A stretch of DNA of 64,000 nucleotides from Ipomoea triloba (taxonomy: Eukaryota > Streptophyta > Magnoliopsida > Solanales > Convolvulaceae). Below the pieces are notes generated by a model. It saw nothing but the letters and a program-made list of their open reading frames with translations. It was not told where the DNA came from and did not search any database. Location: assembly GCF_003576645.1 (NCBI RefSeq), contig NC_044917.1, forward strand, positions 23,455,423 to 23,519,422, given 5' to 3'. Shown piece after piece: positions 56,787 through 64,000 of the stretch (within the stretch, counting starts at the first letter, position 1; every line of letters begins with the position of its first letter). Made by a program: the position numbers and the translations under genes.

Positions 56787-59700
56787 ATGAGAAGTAATCA
56801 TATGGCTTTCAAGGGACTAACATACCTCTTCCTGCTCCTCTTGCATATGGCCATGGCATTTGGCGACGCTCTCTCGACCTACCATCACTCTCTCCTCACT
56901 GACAAAGCTGCACTCCTAGCATTCAGAAGGGCGATACTTGTCGATCCTCATTCAAGGCTTGAGAGCTGGAATGAGGGCAATGATGTCTGCAACTTCACCG
57001 GTGTGAGCTGTGGCAGGTTTCATCACCGCGTGATGCTGATCAACCTCAATGCCTCTGACCTCGTCGGCCTCCTCTCTCCCTTCATTTCGAATCTCACACA
57101 ACTTCGCGTCCTCCAGCTCGCTGACAACCATCTCTTTGGCATCATCCCACCCGAGATTTCTTTCCTTCAGCACCTTCGCGATCTAAGGCTTGATAACAAC
57201 AGTTTGTATGGCTCAATTCCAGCTTCTCTGTCTTTCCTGTCCAAACTTTTACTCATCAGTCTTAGGGGGAATAAGTTCAGTGGAACTATTCCACATTCTG
57301 TCTTCACCAACTGCACCTTACTGTACAACGTCGACTTCTCAGACAACCTCCTCACAGGGAACATTCCATCAGAAATAGGAAACTGCCCAGAATTATGGAC
57401 CCTTAATTTGTATGATAACCAACTGACAGGAGAAATCCCTTACTCTTTGACCAATGCCTCAGACATGATTAATTTGGATGTGGAGAACAACCATCTGTCT
57501 GGTGAATTGCCTTCAGTAATCGTATCGAAGCTGCATAAGTTATGGTTCCTTCACTTATCAAATAATGCTATGGTGAGTCATGATCTGAACACTGATCTTG
57601 AGCCATTCTTTACTGCTCTATCGAACTGCAGTCGATTAGCGGAGCTGGAACTGAGCAGTATGGGTCTTGGAGGAAGGTTATCTAGTTCCCTTGCAAGAGT
57701 TGGCGCGACTCTGGAAACTTTGCAGCTGCAGGACAACCAGATAATTGGATCTATTCCTCATGATTTTGGCAGATTTTCGAACCTTACGCTCTTGAACTTG
57801 ACAGCAAATCTTCTGAATGGCACCATTACAACAGAAATAAGCAAAATGGCAAGCTTGGAGCAGCTTTACTTGTCTCACAACATGCTGACAGGTGATATCC
57901 CAGAAGCTTTAGGGCAGTTGTCTCATCTAGGTGTGTTAGATCTTTCAAATAACAGGTTATCTGGAAGCATCCCTCAAAGTCTAGGGAATTCGATAAATTC
58001 TTTGTTCCTCAACAACAACCTTCTCTCAGGACATATTCCTAAAAGTTTGGGGAAATGCAAAGGCCTGTACAGAGTAGACCTCTCTTTTAATAGACTGACA
58101 GGAAGCATTCCCCCGGAGATATCAGAAATGCGGGAGCTTCGAATTTTCCTGAATCTTTCACATAACCAGCTTAATGGGTCTTTGCCTATTGAGCTAAGCA
58201 AGCTGGAAAATGTCCAGGAGATTGATCTGTCTTCAAATCGCCTCAGCGGAAGTATATTTTATCAGATTTCAAACTGCATTGCCTTGACAAAGCTAAACCT
58301 ATCAGCCAACAATCTAGAAGGGCATCTTCCAGAATCCTTGGGTGAGATGAGGAACCTTGAAGTTTTTGATGTGTCAGGAAACAATTTGTCTGGAACGATA
58401 CCAACAAGCTTGAATAAGGTCCACACCCTCACATTTCTGAACCTCTCATCCAATGACCTTGATGGGGTGATTCCTAGTGGAGGCATCTTTGATTCTGCCA
58501 CAAATTTATCATTCCTGGGTAACCAACATCTCTGTGGGCATATTCCTGGTATCCCTGCTTGCCAGACAAAGGGAGGATATCGCGTCTTTATCATATCAGC
58601 ATCAGTTTTCCTCTCAACAATATGCTGTTTAATTGGCTGCAGGCTCTTGAAACGTATGCTTTCATCAAGCCAGCAGCCTGAAGCAGAGAAGAAATTGCCA
58701 CTCGAGTCGATATGCAATATCCCAAGAATACCATATAAAGAACTGTCAGATGCCACCGGAGGATTTGATGAGAGCCACTTGATTGGAACAGGAAGCTATG
58801 GATGTGTGTACAAGGGAGTTCTTCCAGATGGAACGCCAATAGCTGTCAAGGTGCTAAGTATGCAGACTGGCAATTCCGTGAAGAGCTTTAACAGAGAATG
58901 CCAAGTACTAAGGAGGATTCGACACAGAAATCTGATAAGAATCATAACAGCCTGTAGTCTACCCGATTTCAAGGCTCTTGTTCTTCCCTACATGGCAAAT
59001 GGGAGCTTAGACAGCCGTTTATACCCCCACCCACACTCGGGATCCTCTGACTTGAGCTTAATGCAGAGGGTGAACATTTGCAGTGACATTGCAGAAGGGC
59101 TAGCTTACCTACACCACCATTCTCCTGTCAAAGTCATACACTGTGATCTAAAGCCTAGCAATGTTCTTCTCAATGAGGACATGACAGCATTAGTCTCCGA
59201 TTTCGGTATATCTAAGCTAGTCATGACAACTACTGGATCAGGCAATGCTGATCAGAAACTGGGGAATTCTACTGCAAATATGTTATGTGGCTCTATTGGA
59301 TACATTGCACCAGGTACACTTTCCTCCAACCTACTGCAAACATGAAAGTCATAAAATATAATGGAAAAGTTTAATAGGAAACGGGCAACCTTAGCCAAGT
59401 TAATCAGGTTGTTGACTTGGTAACCACAAGGTTACAAGTTCATTCTCAGCAGGAGAAGCAGTCTATTGGCCTTCTTGGTTTGAGCCAGACCAGTCAGCTA
59501 TGACGACCTAGGCTGGTTTACCTCCTTTGCCGGCAAGGGTCATGCACACCCTAATCCTTTCATGTTTACCCTATCCACTTAAGTGTTTTATTGATTTCAG
59601 TCTAAAATCTAACAGAATATTAACAAAAATGACCAAAACTGCCACTTAATGCAGAGTATGGATTTGGATCAAGCACATCTACAAAAGGAGATGTATACAG

Positions 59701-60064
59701 CTTTGGGGTGTTGGTTCTGGAGATGGTGACAAGAAAGAAACCAACTGATGACACATTTGGGAGAAGCTTAAGCCTACACGAGTATGTGAAAAGTGAGCAT
59801 TACAGGCAGATGGAAATAGTGGACTCTTCATTGATGAGAGCTCTGAAAGACCAGTCACCTGAAGTGATGAAGATGTGGGAAGTTGCCATAAGAGAGCTGT
59901 TTGAGGTTGGGATGCTGTGCACACAAGACTCTCCCTCCACAAGGCCTACAATGCTTGATGCAGCAGATGACTTGAATCGCCTCAAGCGATACCTTACTGG
60001 TGATACCACTGCAACATTTGCCTCTTCTCTTGGAATATCATCCTCCACCCTAAGCATTGATTAA
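56787..60064 (+). CDS. LRR receptor-like Ser/Thr kinase, non-RD, At2g24130-like
   Basis: Two exons, 56787-59313 and 59655-60064, give 978 aa; the 341-bp intron (GTACAC..TGCAG) splits the Glu codon of APE. An N-terminal hydrophobic segment (about residues 8-28) is a signal peptide; Met6 is an alternative start. An LRR N-cap (LESWNEGNDVCNFTGVSCG) and about 20 leucine-rich repeats follow to residue 590. A membrane span (VFIISASVFLSTICCLIGC) is near 598-618. The kinase has a Gly loop from G667 (GTGSYGCVYKG), Lys688, HCD787LKPSN and DFG805-807. Cys786 in place of Arg makes it a non-RD kinase, a class frequent among immune receptors. Length and repeats, including NTDLEPFFTALSNCSRL, match Arabidopsis At2g24130. 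The frame is intact. It would perceive an unknown extracellular ligand at the plasma membrane and signal by phosphorylation. Confidence 0.93.
59384..59575. mobile_element. SINE-like repeat in the kinase intron
   Basis: GTTGTTGACTTGGTAACCAC, a tRNA B-box-like GGTTACAAGTTCATTCTC and CTTCTTGGTTTGAGCC are arranged as in tRNA-derived SINEs of asterids. A related copy lies at 60385-60535. Clear target duplications were not found. Confidence 0.5.
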
Positions 60065-60384
60065 TGTTTTCATGTGAATTCACATTTTCAATAATTATAT
60101 TTCTTTCTACTAATCATAACTAAACAATGTACATAGCCATTTACAAAACCTTTTTTATTTTTTTTCCTTAATAGTACTTTTAATCTAGTTTCTAAACATA
60201 TAAATTTTACATATTAATACTAAACTTAATAATTATAAAAAATTAAATTGTATATAACTTCAGGTTAATCAAACTAGGGTAGAGAGATTATATAACAAAA
60301 AATGTTATGTACAACAAATACAGGGTATATTCTAACAAAAGTAACAAGCTAATTAACCAAACAACAGAATCAAGAATCGGGGAT

Positions 60385-60535
60385 ATACATCAGCCATGTT
60401 GGTAAGGTTGTTACTTGGTAACCACAGTTTTAAGTTTGACTCCCAGTACTGACCTTCTTGGTTTGAACCGATCAACTATAGACAACTTAGACTGATTTAC
60501 ATCATTGTAATCCTTTGGATAGTGATTTCGGATTT
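60385..60535. mobile_element. SINE-like repeat, second copy
   Basis: GTTGTTACTTGGTAACCAC, TTTAAGTTTGACTCCCAG and CTTCTTGGTTTGAACC match the intron copy with substitutions and a short deletion. It lies 320 bp after the kinase stop codon. Confidence 0.5.
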
Positions 60536-62868
60536 CTCACGTCACCCAAAAAAAAAGCTATCAAGAATAGCGCAAAAAACATGAAGTCACAACATGCAAA
60601 AAGCAACCCTAGTTCAAAAAAAGAGGTGGATATGCAAGTCCTAATAGTAGTAACCATAATGTTTGGACCAGGGACCTAGGCATAAAATACTTTCAAAAGT
60701 AGTACACGGTGCATGTTAAAGCAATGATCGTTGCATTGTTGTGCACACGTCTTATGCGACTTGACGAAATGAAATTAATGAGTTTATAGATGAATGTTTA
60801 AACTTTCAATCATGTTTTGTCACATCAAAAGGGATGGAGTTAAGGAACTACAAAAAATGAAACAGTTGGTGTACATCTATATTGAATCAAAGGTGGCTGC
60901 GTAGAGACAATGGCTTTCACTAAAACAAACAACTATAGCACGAGTCTTGTATATGCTCGCCGACTATAAAGCCACTATCTTGCAGCAACAGACAATATCT
61001 GAGGCCTGCTTAAAATAGTATCTTCCACTCAGAAAAAAGTCAGCATTGCCTTTTGACTTTCTGCCATTTTCATAACTCAATGCATGCATTATCCTCAGTA
61101 AGATGACACTTGCATTGTGCTACTTCTCACTAGGGATTCAACATCAAGATTGGTTTTTGTAATATTTTTGACTTATTTATATTAAGAAAACGCACTCTAA
61201 CAATAAAATTCGAACTCATAAACTTTGGTATATATATTACAAGTTTACAACAATCATTCCAACACCCACATAATCAGTAAGAAATTAATGAAAAAAATAA
61301 AATAAAAAATGAGACAGGGACAGAGGCATAAACACCGGATCACAAAAATGAGGAGAAACAACATATTCCATACACTGGTTATAAACTTTCTAGTCGGGGC
61401 AAAACTCCCTATTTAAATTCACTATAACAAATTTAAGATATAAGCTTTAAAATGACTAGTTTACACAATTGTAGAAAAACATCTACCAATTGTAATATCA
61501 GTATACAAAAATGAAAGTAAATCTTGTTGAAATGGGGAAAGACCTTTTGCAATCCTAATTGAAATATGAATAGTTTCTTTAAACTCATTTCCTAAGTTGT
61601 TTAATGTTAATTACTTGACCTTTAAGACTTCAACTTTAATTTGGATTCAAATTTTCTAATTCATCATTCTTTCAACCTCCCAGATTTCTTAAAAATATAA
61701 ATTTAAAAGAAATTAATTTATTTTTAAATTTACATATTTTACTAAATTATATTGCTAATATTTTTTTTTTAAATACTCATGATTTTTTAGTCTTTACAAG
61801 GTAGTATAACCACCGGGGTTCGATCCTGTGACCACCCATTTGAGATTGAATAAAGAGGTGTCATCATACTACATAGTAGTGTTAATATAAATTTGATGAT
61901 ATTAACCATGTTCTTTATCATCATTGTTTTCTCAATAATCATGCTCTACTCCCAATCGTGCTATCACGTGCAAAAGCTGCAAGAAATGTTGTTGTTCCTG
62001 CTACTAATGGGTAATTACTATACTTAGCAACAAGATGACATCCTAATTATTAAATTTCAAGATTAAGTGGCCATTATATGGTGATTATGGTCCATATTAA
62101 GCAACTAAATATGTTGGTTTCATGTACTAACCCATTAACAGCTAGTCAACATTATCGGTTAGAAACAAGAGACTAGAACCAAATAAGTATTTTGTTTAAG
62201 TATTTATATAGTTCAAAATTAATTTTGATACTTAGCCTAAATTAAGAAAGTAAATCCTATAAATCATGCATACTCGTTATATGTTGATTGTCTAACAACT
62301 TAAAGGAAAGTAATCCTTCAAACTTGATAACAAATCATTACTATTTTCCCTTCTAAAATTGACCAAACACAGCTTAGAATCCTGACTGAAATAGGTGTGA
62401 GCCGACTACTTGAAATAAGACCAATCGCTTGGGTCGAGGCTGAATGCCGGACCACTAGTAACCAACCTATCAAAAGTTCAAAACCAATATTCTACCATGG
62501 TGTGCACTATAAACAATTCAATGAACTTGGTATTATATTTTCTATTATGAGTTACATTTTCTCTCTTATATACTTTCAAAAGAAAAATTAAGGTGTTAAT
62601 AATCAATACAAGTGTCAGATTGTACTTAGTACAAACACATAAGTGTAGTGAATTGTATAACACTTTTTCTAATATTAATTGTACCAGTACAACTCGTTAT
62701 ACGTGTGGTTGTACCATATATACATTTTGTTGTAGCAAAAATAAAAATAAATAGTAAAATAAACAAAAGTATATCAAATATTTAGTATTGTGGCTTTACT
62801 TCAACAATCTGAGCTAGTAGCTTGACACCAAACAAATTCTCTTTTACTTTATGTAACTACTAACTAGT
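60536..62868. other. Intergenic AT-rich DNA, no gene recognised
   Basis: No convincing ORF. GGGGTTCGATCCTGTGACC at 61816-61834 resembles a tRNA B box, perhaps a SINE relic, but no full tRNA fold is seen. Confidence 0.5.
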
Positions 62869-63115
62869 ATTCCCTTTTGTCATATTTTATATACTGATTT
62901 CATTAATTAAACTCAAGTTATTTAGAGTTTAATATGATGTATTATTTGATTTAGGTAAATAAAATTTATATTTTAAAAATTATTTTATTAAATACAAAAT
63001 GTCAAATTTAAAAATTATAAAAAAAAAATATTACTCCGTATTAAAGAAAATAAGCATAAAATAAAAGTTTATTCAATCATTAAATAATAAATAAAATCAG
63101 ACAAAAAAGTAGTAA
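62869..63115. mobile_element. Possible degenerate Stowaway-like MITE
   Basis: The left end (TATTCCCTTTTGTCATATTTTAT) and the reverse-complemented right end (TACTACTTTTTTGTCTGATTTTAT) are similar. The interior is AT-rich with an internal TACTCCGTA. Borders are uncertain. Confidence 0.4.
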
Positions 63116-63499
63116 TTACCAATACTTTTTTAATGCTAAATTTTACTATCTATTTCCTTTTCTTTTCTTTTCTTTTCTCTTTTTTTTTGGCTGAAAAAAA
63201 AAAGATGAAAATTCTATCAAAATAAAAAAACTATAATAAACAACGAAAAATATTATAATACTTGGTTCCACAAGATCACAATGAATATAATAAAACACAC
63301 TTAGAGATGACTATTCAATCCGAACTTGATGAAAAATTTAGTTCCTACATTTTTAAGTGGTTTCTTTGTTCTATTATTTGGATTGCAAGAAAGAAAAAAC
63401 TTCTCCTTTTTCTTCTTTTTTGTTTATCTCTAGATGAATTTTGGCTATGACCATTGCTCCATTAGCTAAATAAGCGTAAGAAAGAAGAAGCTACCTGAC

Positions 63500-63665
63500 A
63501 AAGGCTCTGTTTGGCAGAGCTTATTTAGAAGTTTATAGCTTATTTTAAGTTACTAATAAGCTATAAGCTCTGTTTGGTAATGTTCCTAAAATAAGCTAAT
63601 AGCTTAAAATAAGAGCTTATTTTTGAACGCTACCTTCAAAATAAGCTAATAGCTTCCTAACTTTT
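63500..63665. repeat. Inverted-repeat-rich segment (GCTCTGTTTGG / AATAAGCT)
   Basis: GCTCTGTTTGG occurs at 63504 and about 63567, with many AATAAGCT and AGCTTATT inversions between. It resembles hAT-type MITEs, but complete ends were not defined. Confidence 0.4.
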
Positions 63666-63918
63666 TCTCCTTCTTTAACCTTATTATTTTAAAGAAAATG
63701 ACATCATTTACCCTTCTCAATTAAAACCTTTTTGGCTAAATCATTTTGACTTTTTCTCTTCAATATGTTTGGTTGTAATTTCAATTTGACATTTGTGTTT
63801 GAGCACTGATTTTTGTATGAATTAATCTTATGAATTCTAAACATTTTGTTTTGCTTTATATGTTTAATGTTTTCAAATATATGTTCTTACTTTATATTTT
63901 ATTAAAATATATTGATTT

Positions 63919-63919
<1 letters not shown>

Positions 63920-64000
<81 letters not shown>
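63920..64000. repeat. (TA)n microsatellite at window edge
   Basis: An 80-bp uninterrupted TA run reaching the end of the window. Confidence 0.95.

Noticed and set aside
58262..58756. 164-codon minus-strand frame opposite the receptor kinase
   Set aside because: It is the shadow of a well-supported sense exon and matches no family I know.
61816..61834. tRNA-like B box
   Set aside because: No A box or cloverleaf could be built around it; at most a SINE relic.

Overview
This is nuclear DNA of a flowering plant, most likely a dicot. There are spliced genes with GT..AG introns, Ty3/gypsy elements of the Tat and Athila lineages, a PIF/Harbinger transposon, many MITEs and long (TA)n microsatellites, plus one host gene resembling Arabidopsis At2g24130. 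The transposon mix recalls asterids such as Convolvulaceae, but that placement is a guess. There is a 463-base N gap at 9144-9606 and a single N at 21359.

Layout. Positions 1-4560 hold AT-rich DNA, a palindromic GTTCG repeat and a decayed copia-like LTR with primer-binding site, itself split by a MITE with a 10-bp target duplication. Positions 4560-18300 are a dense patch of elements bounded by (TA)n runs. One of them (9677-13749) keeps an exon of a FAR1/FHY3-type Mutator transposase. Each element carries its own dispersed array of short phrases built on a TGCAC/GTGCA core. Another (14044-17445) is split by a 2.2-kb solo LTR.

Positions 18840-48140 are one Tat-lineage Ty3/gypsy retrotransposon on the minus strand. 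It has LTRs at both ends, a gag-PR-RT-RNaseH-aRNH-INT order and antisense genes on the plus strand. Three Athila-type insertions lie inside it, each with a perfect 5-bp target duplication: Athila-1 (21187-27794, +), a solo LTR (29072-30389, -) and Athila-2 (36154-45559, -). Both complete Athila elements lack reverse transcriptase and integrase, so they would need proteins from elsewhere.

Positions 48418-52530 are a PIF/Harbinger transposon with TTA target duplications. Its two genes, a MYB/SANT-like protein and a DDE transposase, both read open after removal of short introns. After AT-rich DNA with a Stowaway-like MITE, a second copy of the composite element seen at 4567-5632 lies at 53373-54511 in the opposite orientation. 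A Tourist-like MITE (55485-56041) lies about 750 bp upstream of the only clear host gene, an intact two-exon LRR receptor-like kinase (56787-60064, +; 978 aa) with a SINE-like repeat in its intron. The rest, to 64000, is AT-rich intergenic DNA ending in (TA)n.

The window is a transposon nest with one host gene at its edge. The likeliest novelty lies in the (TA)n-bounded, motif-array elements and in the antisense genes and apparent internal promoters of the gypsy elements.
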